Assembly (NCBI RefSeq): GCF_001305965.1 | Contig: NZ_JXQC01000003.1 | Location: 3,248,861-3,312,860, forward strand | Reading direction: 5' to 3' | From: Erythrobacter sp. SG61-1L | GTDB lineage: Bacteria; Pseudomonadota; Alphaproteobacteria; Sphingomonadales; Sphingomonadaceae | Length of the DNA stretch: 64,000 nucleotides | In this document: positions 50,189-59,470 of the stretch, in pieces | Layout: every line of letters begins with the position of its first letter | Position numbering within the stretch: position 1 is the stretch's first letter | Translations under genes and position numbers: made by a program | The notes under the pieces: model-generated | What the model saw: only the letters and a program-made list of their open reading frames with translations | Told to the model about the DNA's origin: nothing | Database searches by the model: none

Positions 50189-50815
50189 CTAGCTGACCCA
50201 GCGGGCGAGATCGGCGGCGACGGCTGCGGGGCCTTTGTCCACCGGCAGCAGCGCGATGGGTTCGCCCTTCGGCCCCATCAGATAGGTAACGCCGCTGTGA
50301 TCGACCAGATAGCCGCCGCCGGAGGAGGTCTCACCCTTCTTATAGTAGACCTTGAAGGCGTCAGCCGCGGCCTTCACCTGTTCGGGTGTGCCAGTCAGGC
50401 CGATGAGATCGTCCGAAAAGGCGTGAGTGAATTCGCCCACCTTGGCGGGCGTGTCGCGTTCGGGGTCGACCGAAATGAAGATCGGCTGCACCTGTGCCGC
50501 CAGTTCCGGCTCATCGGCCTTGAATTTGGCATAGCCTTGCATGATCCGCGCAACATCGGTGGGGCAGACATCGGGACAATAGGTATAGCCGAAATAGACG
50601 ATGCGGTATTTCCCGTCGAAGTCGGACCACTTCACCGGCTTGCCAGCGGCGTCCACCAGATCGAACGGCCCGCCGATCGCCGCGCCGGCCAGTGGCGCGT
50701 CGGCGGGAACTCCGCCGGAGGATTTCTGACCGCAGCCCGTTAGGGACAATGTCAGGGCGATTGCAGCTATCGGGGCGAATGCGTGTTTGGCTTTCCACAT
50801 GGCGCGCCGGTTCAT
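50189..50815 (-). CDS. SCO1/SenC/PrrC-family copper chaperone
   Basis: This 208-residue protein has a signal with lipobox LSLTGC and a thioredoxin fold carrying the copper-binding CxxxC (YFGYTYCPDVCPTD) and the distant His in GYLVDHSG. It delivers copper to, or maintains thiols of, the CuA site of cytochrome oxidase in the periplasm. It is first in an operon with UPF0260 and the metallopeptidase. The ATG at 50815 is used; 50800 is possible. Confidence 0.92.
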   Translation of the reverse strand: MNRRAMWKAKHAFAPIAAIALTLSLTGCGQKSSGGVPADAPLAGAAIGGPFDLVDAAGKPVKWSDFDGKYRIVYFGYTYCPDVCPTDVARIMQGYAKFKADEPELAAQVQPIFISVDPERDTPAKVGEFTHAFSDDLIGLTGTPEQVKAAADAFKVYYKKGETSSGGGYLVDHSGVTYLMGPKGEPIALLPVDKGPAAVAADLARWVS

Positions 50816-50900
50816 GCTCTGCTAACCCGCCTCTCGCAAGGGGTGAGTCATCATAAGGGGGCTCAACCGCACGGGCCCGAAAGAGGCAGGAGATTGCACA

Positions 50901-51521
50901 GTGGCGCGGCTTGGGCGCATTTCGGCATTGGTCCTTCCGGCAATCGCGGGGGCGCTCGCCCTGGCATCGCCTGCACAGGCGCAATATTCGCCGGGCTATC
51001 AGTTCCTGAAGGCAGTGAAGGATGGCAATGGCGACGATGCGGTAAAGCTGCTGCAGGATCACAGCACCACTCTGGTCAATTCGCAGGACATCACCACGGG
51101 CGAATCCGCGCTGCACATCGTGGTGGCACAGCGCAATCTCACCTGGATCAAGTTCCTCTGCCAGCAGGGCGCCAATCCGAATGTCGCCGACAAGAAGGGC
51201 GTTACGCCGCTCGTTCTGGCCAGCCAGCTTGGCTATCTCGACGGGGTCAGCGAACTGATCAAGCGTGGGGCCAAGGTGGACGTCGCCAATTCGACTGGCG
51301 AAACGCCCTTGATCGCCGCAGTTCACCGGCGTGATATTCCCACAATCCGCGTGCTGCTCAAGGGCGGCGCCGATCCGGATCGGGCGGACAGTTCCGGCCG
51401 TTCGGCGCGCGACTATGCCATGTATGACGGGGCGAACAGTACCCTCGTCCAGGAAATCGAGAAGAACGAAAAGCCCAAGGGCGAGCGGGAAGGAGCAGCG
51501 CGTTATGGCCCTGCGTTCTGA
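50901..51521 (+). CDS. Secreted ankyrin-repeat protein
   Basis: The protein has 206 residues from a GTG start after GGCAGGAG. The signal is cleaved near AQA-QY. Four ankyrin-type repeats are visible: LLQDHSTTLVNSQDITTGESALHIVV, LCQQGANPNVADKKGVTPLVLAS, LIKRGAKVDVANSTGETPLIAAV and LLKGGADPDRADSSGRSARDYAM. It probably binds a protein in the periplasm. Its 3' end overlaps the COQ9 gene by 17 bp, so they are co-transcribed. Confidence 0.88.
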   Translation: MARLGRISALVLPAIAGALALASPAQAQYSPGYQFLKAVKDGNGDDAVKLLQDHSTTLVNSQDITTGESALHIVVAQRNLTWIKFLCQQGANPNVADKKGVTPLVLASQLGYLDGVSELIKRGAKVDVANSTGETPLIAAVHRRDIPTIRVLLKGGADPDRADSSGRSARDYAMYDGANSTLVQEIEKNEKPKGEREGAARYGPAF

Positions 51522-52179
51522 AGCGATCCTGCCGCAGGACCCGACGCTTGACGAAATCCGCCTATGGCTAGCCCCGCTGATTGCCGATGCTGTGGCATTC
51601 GATGGCTGGACCGAGGCTGCGGTGGATGCCGCAGCCGAGAGCGCGGGGATCGATCAGGCCGTTGCGCGACTTGCTTTCCCCGGTGGGGCGATGGGTCTGA
51701 TCGCGGCATGGGTCGAGCATATCGACGCAGAAATGATCCGCGCTTTCCCGCCCGAGACGCTGGCGGGAATGAAAGTGCGTGAACGGATTCGCGAATTGGT
51801 GTGGTTCCGCCTTTCGGCCGCCATCGGCAGGGAAGAGGCAATGCGTCGTGCGCTTGCCATTCAGTCCATGCCGCAGAATGCACCCGCTGCGCTCCGTCAG
51901 GGCTGGCGCAGTGCGGACCTGATGTGGCGGCTCGCGGGCGATAATGCCGCCGATTACAATCATTATACCAAGCGCGCGATCCTCGAAGGGATTTACGGTG
52001 CGACGCTCGCCGTCTTCGTGGGCGACGAGAGCGAAGGCAAGGCAGAGACGCGCGCCTTCCTCGATCGCCGCATCGAAGGAATCATGAAGTTCGAAAAGGC
52101 CAAGGCGAACCTGCTGCGTGATCGCGAGCACTTTTCGATGACCCGCTTCCTCGGGCGGCTGAGATATCCGGCACGGTGA
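51505..52179 (+). CDS. coq9: COQ9 family ubiquinone biosynthesis protein
   Basis: The protein has 224 residues from the ATG at 51505 (GGAAGGAG upstream). COQ9 patterns are seen: DAVAFDGWTEAAVDAAAESAGID, FPGGAMGLIAAWVEHIDAEM, then the lipid-binding C-terminal helices (GDNAADYNHYTKRAILEGIYGATLAVFVGD) with the YNHYTKR motif. It helps ubiquinone synthesis by presenting the lipid intermediate to COQ7-type hydroxylases. Overlap with the ankyrin gene is the only context. Confidence 0.9.
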   Translation: MALRSEAILPQDPTLDEIRLWLAPLIADAVAFDGWTEAAVDAAAESAGIDQAVARLAFPGGAMGLIAAWVEHIDAEMIRAFPPETLAGMKVRERIRELVWFRLSAAIGREEAMRRALAIQSMPQNAPAALRQGWRSADLMWRLAGDNAADYNHYTKRAILEGIYGATLAVFVGDESEGKAETRAFLDRRIEGIMKFEKAKANLLRDREHFSMTRFLGRLRYPAR

Positions 52180-52196
52180 TATTGGCGGGGGCGGAA

Positions 52197-52922
52197 ATGA
52201 AACCGTTTCGCTCCACTGCCGTGTTGGCGGTTCTTCTGCCGACGGTCTTTCTCGCACCCTCCGTCAACGCTGAGCCTTCCGGTGACGAGTCGTTCGTTGC
52301 GGATGCCGAACAGACATGCGGCCTTGAGCCGGGGGCGCTGGTCGCCACGGAGGGCCGGATCGTTTGGGTGATGTCGAAGCTGGCGGACGAGCCTGACAAG
52401 GCAAAGTGCGTTGGCATGCGGGTGAGCGGGAATTTTCGCGAGGGGCGCCTCGTGATTGTGGACGAAGAGGCGGCCATTCCGGCGGCAATCGAGGCCTCCA
52501 AGCGGGCAGAGCGAGAGCGCAAGTTCTCCGCCGGACGGCAGGACAAGGTGGTGCGCCTGTTGGCTGCGGCGAAACTCCGCGATAGCGTGGCGCTGGAACG
52601 CGAAGAGGTGATTGGCAAACCCTATACTGTCGAGGGCGATCGCTGGAAGAAACTGCCCGAGAGCACAGCGCCATTTTCGATGGACAGTCTTTCGAATTTC
52701 GACAGTTGCACGGCAGCCAAACCGCGCTCCTCCAATTTGGGTTGGGTTACCGTGCAGTGGGATTGCCCGGATGATGCAGGGCTGCCTTGGAAGAGTGTCT
52801 CGACCGGTTTCCTGTTCGATGAATTGTCCATCGTGAAGATTCAGACTGGGGCCGGCGCTCCGTCCAGCGTTTCGAGGCCGCCGCTAGCCCCTGGCGAGGC
52901 AAGCAAATCGTCACATTTCTAA
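52197..52922 (+). CDS. Secreted protein of unknown function
   Basis: The protein has 241 residues from the ATG at 52197 (GGGGGCGGAA upstream). The signal is cleaved near VNA-EP. The body contains FVADAEQTCGLEPGALVATEG, an AAIPAAIEASKRAERERKF helix and two further Cys (SCTAAKPR; VQWDCPDD) that could form a disulphide. I do not recognise a domain. It has no close operon partner; its stop overlaps the candidate feo operator. Confidence 0.65.
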   Translation: MKPFRSTAVLAVLLPTVFLAPSVNAEPSGDESFVADAEQTCGLEPGALVATEGRIVWVMSKLADEPDKAKCVGMRVSGNFREGRLVIVDEEAAIPAAIEASKRAERERKFSAGRQDKVVRLLAAAKLRDSVALEREEVIGKPYTVEGDRWKKLPESTAPFSMDSLSNFDSCTAAKPRSSNLGWVTVQWDCPDDAGLPWKSVSTGFLFDELSIVKIQTGAGAPSSVSRPPLAPGEASKSSHF

Positions 52923-52942
52923 TTGCGAACCAGTTGCAATTA
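52920..52942. promoter_or_regulatory. Candidate iron-regulator site upstream of feoAB
   Basis: TAATTGC (52920-52926) and GCAATTA (52936-52942) form a perfect inverted repeat with a 9-bp spacer, 26 bp before the feoA start. The position suits a Fur-type or related iron operator. The identity of the regulator is not shown by sequence. Confidence 0.45.
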
Positions 52943-52968
52943 GCGTCCAAGTCTGGCAGCGGGCTGGC

Positions 52969-53223
52969 ATGAACCTCGATGCCTTGCCGACCGGCCGCCG
53001 TGCTCGCATTACCGCAGTAGATTGGGGGATTCTCGCCCCTGAAGAGGCGACTCGCCTGCGCGCTCTGGGGATCGACAAGGGGGCCGAGGTCGAGATTGCC
53101 CATCGCGGTGTTTTTGCCGGCAGAGACCCGATCGCGCTTGCCGTCGGCCGTATGACGGTGGCCCTGCGCCGCAGCCACGCCCGCGCCATGGAAGTCGAGG
53201 AACTGGCGGAGGCCGCACGATGA
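52969..53223 (+). CDS. feoA: Ferrous iron transport protein A
   Basis: This 84-residue SH3-like FeoA domain has LPTGRRARITAVDWG, LRALGIDKGAEVEIAHRG and DPIALAVGRMTVALRRSHARAMEVEE. It is coupled to feoB by ATGA. It is a cytoplasmic accessory that supports FeoB-driven Fe(II) uptake. Confidence 0.92.
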   Translation: MNLDALPTGRRARITAVDWGILAPEEATRLRALGIDKGAEVEIAHRGVFAGRDPIALAVGRMTVALRRSHARAMEVEELAEAAR

Positions 53224-55073
53224 GCGGCAAACGCACGGCAGCCCTCGTCGGCAACCCCAATGCGGGCAAGAGTGCGCTGTTCAACGCACTGACCGGCGCC
53301 CGCCAGAAGATCGCCAATTATCCTGGCGTTACAGTGGAACGGAAGGCCGGACGCCTTATCCTTCCGACGGGGGAACCGGTTGAGCTGATCGACTTGCCCG
53401 GCAGCTATGGTTTCGATGCCACCAGCCCGGACGAGGAAGTGACGCGCAAGGTCATTTTCGGCGAATTCGTCGGCGAGGCACAGCCCGACGTGCTGATCGT
53501 CGTGCTCGATGCCTCCAATATCGAACAGCATCTGGTCTTCGCGCAGGAGGTGCTCGAACTGGGGCGCCCCACCGTGGTGGCACTCAATATGGTCGACCTT
53601 GCCGAACGCGACGGGCTGGTGATCGATCCCAATGCGCTGGAGCAGGCGCTCGGTGTGCCGGTAATTCCCACCGTCGCAGTGCGCCGCCGTGGCCTTCCCG
53701 AACTGGCGCAGGCCATCGCCTCGGCAGAGGCGCGGGCGGAACGCGATCCCAAGGACCATCCGCGTCCGCACATCACTCAGCCCGAGCGGCGCCTGATGGC
53801 GAACAACATCGCCAAGGGCGCGATCATCTCCGAAACGCGCCAGCATCGCCTCCATGCCCGCATGGACCGGCTGCTGTTGCATCCCTGGCTCGGCCCGCCG
53901 ATCCTCTTCGCGCTTCTGTTCGTCATCTTTCAGGCGGTGTTCGCCTGGGCCACGCCCTTTGCCGATGCGCTGGAAGGCGTGGTGGCCTGGCTTTCTGATC
54001 TGACGACACGGATCGTTCCGGCCGGTTTCGCGCAGGATTTGCTGGTGCAGGGCGTGCTGGCCGGCGTCGGTTCCGTGGTGGTCTTCCTGCCGCAGATCGT
54101 GATCCTGTTCTTCTTCATCCTCGTAATGGAGGCGACGGGTTATATGGCCCGAGCGGCCTTCATTATGGACCGGTTGATGGCGTCTGTGGGCCTTTCAGGC
54201 CGCAGCTTCATTCCGCTGCTGTCCAGCTTCGCCTGCGCGATTCCGGGCATCATGGCCACGCGCAGCATTTCCGATCCCAAGGACCGGCTGACCACAATCC
54301 TGATCGCTCCGCTGATGACCTGTTCGGCGCGCCTGCCGGTCTATGCGGTGATCATCGGCGCTTTCATCCCGGCACGCTCGGTCGGCCCCGGCATCGGGTT
54401 GCAAGGGCTGGTGCTGTTTGCGCTTTATGTCGCCGGGATCGTCGGCGCCATGGCGGCTGCGCTGATCCTGCGCCGTTCGGTCACCAAGGGCGCTGCGTCC
54501 GGTTTCATCATGGAATTGCCGAAATATCAGCTGCCGCGCCTGTCTGACCTGCTGATCGGCCTGTGGCAGCGCGCATGGGTGTTCCTGCGCCGCGCGGGTA
54601 CGATCATCTTTACGGTCACCGTGGTGCTGTGGGTGTTGCTCAGCTTCCCCAAGGCCGGTCCGGGCGAAAGCCAGATCAATGCCTCTATCGCGGGCAAGAT
54701 TGCCAGCGGGCTGGAAGTGGTGGTGAAGCCCATCGGCTTCAATCACGAAATGGCTCTGGCGCTGATCCCGGCCATGGCAGCGCGTGAAGTGGCGGTTTCC
54801 TCGCTGGCGACCACATACGCGATTGACGCTTCGGACGAGGATGCGGCGGCATCCGCGCTCGAGGATCAGCTTGCCTCGCGCTGGACCCTGCCGATGGCGC
54901 TGGCCTTTCTTGCCTGGTTCGTCTTTGCGCCGCAATGCCTCTCCACAATCGCAGTGGCGCGCCGGGAGACCAACGGCTGGAAGTGGCCAGCGGTCATGCT
55001 CGGCTATCTCTTCGCCATGGCCTATATCTTCGCGGGGCTGACCTTCTGGACCGCCACGGTGCTGGGTCTATAG
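53220..55073 (+). CDS. feoB: Ferrous iron transporter FeoB
   Basis: This 617-residue protein has an N-terminal G domain with G1 GNPNAGKS, switch YPGVTVERKAG, G3 DLPGSYGF and G4 NMVD. A linker follows, then membrane Gate regions (FFFILVMEATGYMARAAFIMDRLMASVGLSGRSFIPLLSSFACAIPGIMATR; GFNHEMALALIPAMAAREV). It drives Fe(II) import across the inner membrane. It is slightly shorter than the E. coli protein and lacks the Cys-rich FeoC-binding tail. The start overlaps feoA. Confidence 0.95.
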   Translation: MSGKRTAALVGNPNAGKSALFNALTGARQKIANYPGVTVERKAGRLILPTGEPVELIDLPGSYGFDATSPDEEVTRKVIFGEFVGEAQPDVLIVVLDASNIEQHLVFAQEVLELGRPTVVALNMVDLAERDGLVIDPNALEQALGVPVIPTVAVRRRGLPELAQAIASAEARAERDPKDHPRPHITQPERRLMANNIAKGAIISETRQHRLHARMDRLLLHPWLGPPILFALLFVIFQAVFAWATPFADALEGVVAWLSDLTTRIVPAGFAQDLLVQGVLAGVGSVVVFLPQIVILFFFILVMEATGYMARAAFIMDRLMASVGLSGRSFIPLLSSFACAIPGIMATRSISDPKDRLTTILIAPLMTCSARLPVYAVIIGAFIPARSVGPGIGLQGLVLFALYVAGIVGAMAAALILRRSVTKGAASGFIMELPKYQLPRLSDLLIGLWQRAWVFLRRAGTIIFTVTVVLWVLLSFPKAGPGESQINASIAGKIASGLEVVVKPIGFNHEMALALIPAMAAREVAVSSLATTYAIDASDEDAAASALEDQLASRWTLPMALAFLAWFVFAPQCLSTIAVARRETNGWKWPAVMLGYLFAMAYIFAGLTFWTATVLGL

Positions 55074-55194
55074 CCTCAGCCGTGTAAAATCGCGGCCGCA
55101 AGGTTGGCTTGGGGCAGGCTGGAGCTTACATCTTTGGGGAATCAGACAGCGGAGCGCGCAGGCGCGCGGTTTGTAGCCCGAAAAGAGGAAATTC

Positions 55195-55743
55195 ATGGCA
55201 GGCAGCGTCAACAAGGTCATTCTGGTCGGCAATCTGGGCGCGGACCCGGAAGTCCGCAGTTTCCAGAATGGCGGGAAGGTGTGCAACCTGCGCATCGCCA
55301 CGTCGGAAAGCTGGAAGGACCGCAATACCGGCCAGCGTCAGGAGCGTACCGAATGGCACAGCGTGGCGATCTTCTCCGAAGGTCTGGCCGGCGTTGCCGA
55401 ACGCTTCCTGCGCAAGGGAAGCAAGGTTTATATCGAAGGCCAGCTGCGCACCCGCAAGTGGCAGGACCAGTCGGGTAACGATCGCTACACGACCGAAGTG
55501 GTGCTGCAGGGCCCCGGTGCGGTGATGACCATGCTCGACGGACCGCAGGGCGGCGGTGCGAGCGGCGGTGGCGGTGGCCAGCGCGGCGGCTGGAACGAAG
55601 GCGGCGCCGGCGGTGGAGGCTCCTATGGCGGCGGCGGCAGTAGCAGCGGTGGCGGTTCGTCCTCGGGCGGCTGGGGCGGCGGTGCGCCTGCCGGTGGCGG
55701 CAGCAGCTTCGGCGACGATCTGGACGACGATATCCCGTTCTGA
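55195..55743 (+). CDS. ssb: Single-stranded DNA-binding protein
   Basis: This 182-residue protein has the OB-fold ([56 protein letters not shown]) at residues 5-110, then a Gly/Ser-rich flexible linker and the acidic tip DDLDDDIPF that recruits repair and replication partners. It forms tetramers on single-stranded DNA. It stands alone with a strong AGAGGAAATTC-type ribosome site. Confidence 0.95.
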   Translation: MAGSVNKVILVGNLGADPEVRSFQNGGKVCNLRIATSESWKDRNTGQRQERTEWHSVAIFSEGLAGVAERFLRKGSKVYIEGQLRTRKWQDQSGNDRYTTEVVLQGPGAVMTMLDGPQGGGASGGGGGQRGGWNEGGAGGGGSYGGGGSSSGGGSSSGGWGGGAPAGGGSSFGDDLDDDIPF

Positions 55744-55769
55744 CCAGAACGGTTTGCCGTCAAAATCCC

Positions 55770-56294
55770 TTAATCGTTCTTCCCTTTGAGAGCGGCCAGC
55801 GCGGCGAATGGCCCGCTGGCCTCTTCATCCAGCAACCCGGCTTCCTTCCTCACCGCATCGGCATTCGGGCCGGTGGCATAGGGATCGATCGCCAGCGCCA
55901 GGCTCTGCGCGACGGCTTCGCCGAGATCGAATGTGGTTCCTTCAAAGGGAATCTCGTCCAGTTCATCGGCCTCAAGTTCCACTTCCTCGTCGGGGGAGTG
56001 AGTCTCGCCTGTTTCGGGCACGAAGCGGAATGACAGCTTTTCGCGAATCGCCACCGGCAAATCGTCGCCCGTCACCGCGCAGATTTGGACAATGTCGGCC
56101 GTAAGCGTGCCCGTGGCGTCCACGGCGGTGCCGTCTTTCACCAGATCGATATCGGCTTCCAGCCTGCCGAGCGAGACCAGACCGAAGCGCGTGCAGAGTG
56201 CCGCGCGCTCCGCCTCGTCGGCTTTGAGATGCCGCACTCGCGCGTCCACGGCGCGAATGTCGATCATGCGGGAAAATTCCGGTGTACCAGCCAT
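55770..56294 (-). CDS. DUF177 (YceD-like) protein
   Basis: This 174-residue protein has the DUF177 pattern: CTRFGLVSLGRLEADIDLV, VQICAVTGDDLPVAIREKLSFRFVPE, ADELDEIPFEGTTFDLGEAVAQSLALAIDPYATGP. The Cys and the conserved DLGEAVAQSLALAIDPY stretch are diagnostic. YceD relatives are linked to 23S rRNA and membrane-lipid gene neighbourhoods. Here it follows the CBP3-like gene by 2 bp in one operon. It lacks the second zinc-type Cys pair of some members. Confidence 0.87.
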   Translation of the reverse strand: MAGTPEFSRMIDIRAVDARVRHLKADEAERAALCTRFGLVSLGRLEADIDLVKDGTAVDATGTLTADIVQICAVTGDDLPVAIREKLSFRFVPETGETHSPDEEVELEADELDEIPFEGTTFDLGEAVAQSLALAIDPYATGPNADAVRKEAGLLDEEASGPFAALAALKGKND

Positions 56295-56296
56295 GG

Positions 56297-56809
56297 TCAG
56301 ATCTCCGCGGCCAGAATGCGTTCAACGGGAATAGCACAAAGCCGGTCATAAAACCCGCGCAGTCCCTCGGCCGCAGCGGTGGGTGCGGCGCCCTCGCAAA
56401 GGCTGAGATTGCGGCGGACCGCCTCTTCCATCGCGGAATTGCCGGGCTGTGCCAGTGCATCGCGATATGCGCCCAGCCTGCCGCCCAGCGCGGCCATGAG
56501 CTTGCCCATATGCTTGCCGACCACAACATCGCCTACGCCGCTCTCGCGCAGCTGGCCTTCCATGTCGTCCACGAACAGCTCAGTCAGATAGACGCAGGGG
56601 TGTGCCATGTTCTCATCCCGCTCCAGCCGCAGCAGCACCATGGCCAGTACGGCGCTGATCATGTCGAAGCGGCCTTCAACCGTATCGGCCACGCCGCGCT
56701 CGGCATACCATTCCTTGCCCCGCGCCAGTTCCACCACGCGGTGCCAGAGGGCCTGCACACCCTGACGAGGGTCTTGCCGGCGGGAGAAGAGGCGGGAAAG
56801 CAGCGTCAC
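56297..56809 (-). CDS. CBP3-like cytochrome bc1 assembly chaperone
   Basis: The protein has 170 residues from the GTG at 56809. It matches the ubiquinol-cytochrome c chaperone domain: ALWHRVVELARGKEWYAERGVADTVEGRFDMISAVLAMVLLRLE, LTELFVDDMEGQLRESGVGDVVVGKHMGKLM. In mitochondria the relative CBP3 helps insert cytochrome b; an equivalent bc1-assembly role is likely here. No bc1 genes are in the window. The DUF177 gene follows 2 bp downstream. Confidence 0.88.
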   Translation of the reverse strand: MTLLSRLFSRRQDPRQGVQALWHRVVELARGKEWYAERGVADTVEGRFDMISAVLAMVLLRLERDENMAHPCVYLTELFVDDMEGQLRESGVGDVVVGKHMGKLMAALGGRLGAYRDALAQPGNSAMEEAVRRNLSLCEGAAPTAAAEGLRGFYDRLCAIPVERILAAEI

Positions 56810-56994
56810 GGCGATGTATGATCCTTTTCGTTCAGCCGCGATTAAATCCGCGCGGCCGATGGCTCGGGCCCCATGCGCCATTGCGCGAGGGGGCGCTTGT
56901 CCTTAAGGCTCGCGCCGATACTGCGTGGAAATGCGCAAGGCAAATGATTGCGGGACAGTCGGGACAAGGCCGGCTCGGTTCGGAGACAGTACAG

Positions 56995-57468
56995 ATGATA
57001 GCCAAGGTTCGGATCGGTGCGGTTGTGGCGCTCGCGGCCTTGTCTGCCGGGTGCAGCTCGATCACCGATCATCGCGGCTACATAGCCGATGAGTCGCTGG
57101 TTCAGTCGGTTCAGCCGGGTATCGACAACAAGGAGTCGGTTGAAGGAACTCTCGGGCGGCCGACCTTCACCAGCGAATTCGGCGATCCGGTGTGGTATTA
57201 CGTGTCCAGTACCACTGCTCAGAAGCCGTTCCGGAAGCCGCGCATTCGCCAGCACTCGGTGTTGGCTGTGACGTTCGATGCCAATGGCAATGTCCTGTCG
57301 TCCCAGCGCTGGGGCATGGACAAGGTCGCCTATGTCAATCCTGAAAGCGACAAGACGCCTGTGCTCGGCAAGGAACGTGGCTTCCTTGAAGACCTGTTCG
57401 GCAATATCGGCCAGGTCGGCAGCTTTGGCTCCAACGCGCCTGGTGGCCCCGGCCCCAACGGAAGCTGA
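56995..57468 (+). CDS. bamE: BamE/SmpA-OmlA lipoprotein
   Basis: The protein has 157 residues from the ATG at 56995 (CGGAGACAG upstream). The lipobox is LSAGC. The BamE fold shows as [38 protein letters not shown] and [20 protein letters not shown], then a longer tail ([22 protein letters not shown]). It supports the outer-membrane protein assembly machine from the periplasmic side. It is 55 bp upstream of hslV and may share its promoter region. Confidence 0.9.
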   Translation: MIAKVRIGAVVALAALSAGCSSITDHRGYIADESLVQSVQPGIDNKESVEGTLGRPTFTSEFGDPVWYYVSSTTAQKPFRKPRIRQHSVLAVTFDANGNVLSSQRWGMDKVAYVNPESDKTPVLGKERGFLEDLFGNIGQVGSFGSNAPGGPGPNGS

Positions 57469-57523
57469 TTCGCACTGCCTTGCCCTGCTTGAACGCGGCG
57501 GGCCTAACGCCCATATTCGCGTC

Positions 57524-58096
57524 ATGAGTGAACGCGACAATCGCCACGGCACAGTCCAGTGGCACGGCACTACCATCATCGGCGTGAAGAAGGACGGCAA
57601 GACCGTCATCGCTGGCGATGGCCAGGTTTCCATGGGTAATACGGTGATGAAGCCCAATGCGCGCAAGGTGCGGCGCATCGGGGCAGGCGGTTCCGTGATC
57701 GCCGGCTTTGCGGGTGCCACGGCGGATGCCTTCACCCTGTTCGAACGGCTGGAAAAGAAGCTGGAGCAATATAGCGGCCAATTGCTGCGCGCTGCGGTGG
57801 AACTGGCCAAGGACTGGCGAACGGACAAATATCTGCGCAATCTGGAAGCCCTGATGATCGTGGCCGATAAGGACACTCTGCTGGTGCTCACGGGTAATGG
57901 CGATGTGCTGGAACCCGAAGGTGGGCCCGACTCACAGATTGCGGCCATCGGTTCTGGCGGAAACTACGCCCTTGCTGCTGCTCGCGCGATCGATGCCTAT
58001 GAACAGGATGCCGAAGCGATTGCCCGCCGTGCCATGGCCGTGGCCGCCGACATCTGCGTTTTCACCAATGACCGCGTGACGGTCGAGACCATCTGA
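57524..58096 (+). CDS. hslV: ATP-dependent protease peptidase subunit HslV
   Basis: This 190-residue protein has a 15-residue leader that precedes the catalytic Thr ([25 protein letters not shown]). Conserved [21 protein letters not shown] and [12 protein letters not shown] support the N-terminal-nucleophile fold. It forms the dodecameric proteolytic core with HslU, whose gene starts 8 bp downstream. Confidence 0.95.
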   Translation: MSERDNRHGTVQWHGTTIIGVKKDGKTVIAGDGQVSMGNTVMKPNARKVRRIGAGGSVIAGFAGATADAFTLFERLEKKLEQYSGQLLRAAVELAKDWRTDKYLRNLEALMIVADKDTLLVLTGNGDVLEPEGGPDSQIAAIGSGGNYALAAARAIDAYEQDAEAIARRAMAVAADICVFTNDRVTVETI

Positions 58097-58104
58097 ACCC
58101 CATT

Positions 58105-59406
58105 ATGACCGACACTTTGACCCCCAAGGCGATCGTCGCCGCACTGGACGAACACATCATCGGCCAGGCCGAAGCCAAGCGCGCAGTGGCCGTGGCCCTG
58201 CGCAATCGCTGGCGCCGCCAGCGGCTGGGCGCGGAACTGCGCGACGAGGTGACGCCCAAGAACATCCTGATGATCGGCCCCACGGGCTGCGGGAAGACCG
58301 AGATCAGTCGCCGTCTGGCCAAGCTGGCCGATGCGCCCTTCGTGAAGGTGGAAGCGACCAAGTTCACCGAAGTGGGCTATGTCGGCCGCGACGTGGAACA
58401 GATCGCCCGCGATCTCGCCGAAGAAGCCGTCCGGCTGGAGAAGGACCGCCGCCGCGAGGCCGTTCGGGAAGCCGCCAGCAAGGCCGCGATGGACCGCCTG
58501 CTGAAGGCGCTGGTGGGAGAGAACGCCTCCGAAGCCACTCGGGAAAGTTTCCGCCAGCGCATCGTCCAGAACGCGATGAATGATGTGGAAGTAGAGATCG
58601 AGGTGGAGGATTCCCCTTCCATGCCGATGGACCTGCCCGGCATGGGCGGCAATGTCGGCATGATCGACCTATCCCAGATGATGAGCAAGGCGTTCGGCCG
58701 ACAGAACCTCAAGCGCCGAAAGCTCAAGGTTCCCGATGCGTGGGACAAGCTGGTCGACGAGGAAGCCGAAAAACGCATGGATCAGGACGATGTCGCCCGG
58801 GTCGCGCTGGCCGATGCTGAAACCAACGGGATCGTCTTCCTCGACGAGATCGACAAGATCGCCGTGTCTGACGTGCGCGGCGGCTCGGTCAGCCGGGAAG
58901 GCGTGCAGCGCGATCTGCTGCCGTTGATCGAAGGCACCACGGTCGCCACCAAATACGGGCCGATGAAGACGGACCATGTGCTGTTCATCGCATCGGGCGC
59001 GTTCCACCTGGCCAAGCCGTCCGACATGCTGCCCGAACTGCAGGGGCGCCTGCCGATCCGGGTCGAGTTGCGCAGCCTGACCGAGGAAGATTTCGTGAGC
59101 ATCCTTTCAGAGACGCGCGCGAATCTGGTCGAACAGTACAAGGCGCTGATCGGCACGGAAGAAGTGACACTGGACTTCACGCAAGACGCCGTGCGCGAAG
59201 TGGCGAAGATCGCCGCGCAGGTGAACGAAAGCGTCGAGAATATCGGCGCCCGCCGTCTGCAGACCGTGATGGAAAAGCTGATTGAGGAACTGAGCTTCGA
59301 GGCGGAAGACCGCCGGGGCGAAACCGTAACGATCGACGCGGCCTATGTGCAGGACAAACTGGCCACGCTCGCGGGCAATAGCGATCTGAGCAAATATATC
59401 CTGTAA
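58105..59406 (+). CDS. hslU: ATP-dependent protease ATPase subunit HslU
   Basis: This 433-residue AAA+ unfoldase has [34 protein letters not shown], Walker [10 protein letters not shown], Walker [11 protein letters not shown], the intermediate I-domain (around residues 110-230) and the C-terminal sensor region ([18 protein letters not shown]) ending in SKYIL, the tail that docks into HslV. It is an operon partner of hslV. Confidence 0.96.
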   Translation: MTDTLTPKAIVAALDEHIIGQAEAKRAVAVALRNRWRRQRLGAELRDEVTPKNILMIGPTGCGKTEISRRLAKLADAPFVKVEATKFTEVGYVGRDVEQIARDLAEEAVRLEKDRRREAVREAASKAAMDRLLKALVGENASEATRESFRQRIVQNAMNDVEVEIEVEDSPSMPMDLPGMGGNVGMIDLSQMMSKAFGRQNLKRRKLKVPDAWDKLVDEEAEKRMDQDDVARVALADAETNGIVFLDEIDKIAVSDVRGGSVSREGVQRDLLPLIEGTTVATKYGPMKTDHVLFIASGAFHLAKPSDMLPELQGRLPIRVELRSLTEEDFVSILSETRANLVEQYKALIGTEEVTLDFTQDAVREVAKIAAQVNESVENIGARRLQTVMEKLIEELSFEAEDRRGETVTIDAAYVQDKLATLAGNSDLSKYIL

Positions 59407-59418
59407 AGGAATGACCTG

Positions 59419-59455
59419 CCCGCTCTCGCCCCGGTTCGACCGGAAGGCGAGCGGG
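59419..59455 (+). terminator. Hairpin after hslVU
   Basis: CCCGCTCTCGCC (59419-59430) pairs with GGCGAGCGGG (59446-59455) with a two-base bulge, plus an inner CCGGT-TCG-ACCGG loop. It lies between converging genes. No T-run follows on the plus strand. Confidence 0.5.
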
Positions 59456-59470
59456 TTCAGGGCCTAGCAA

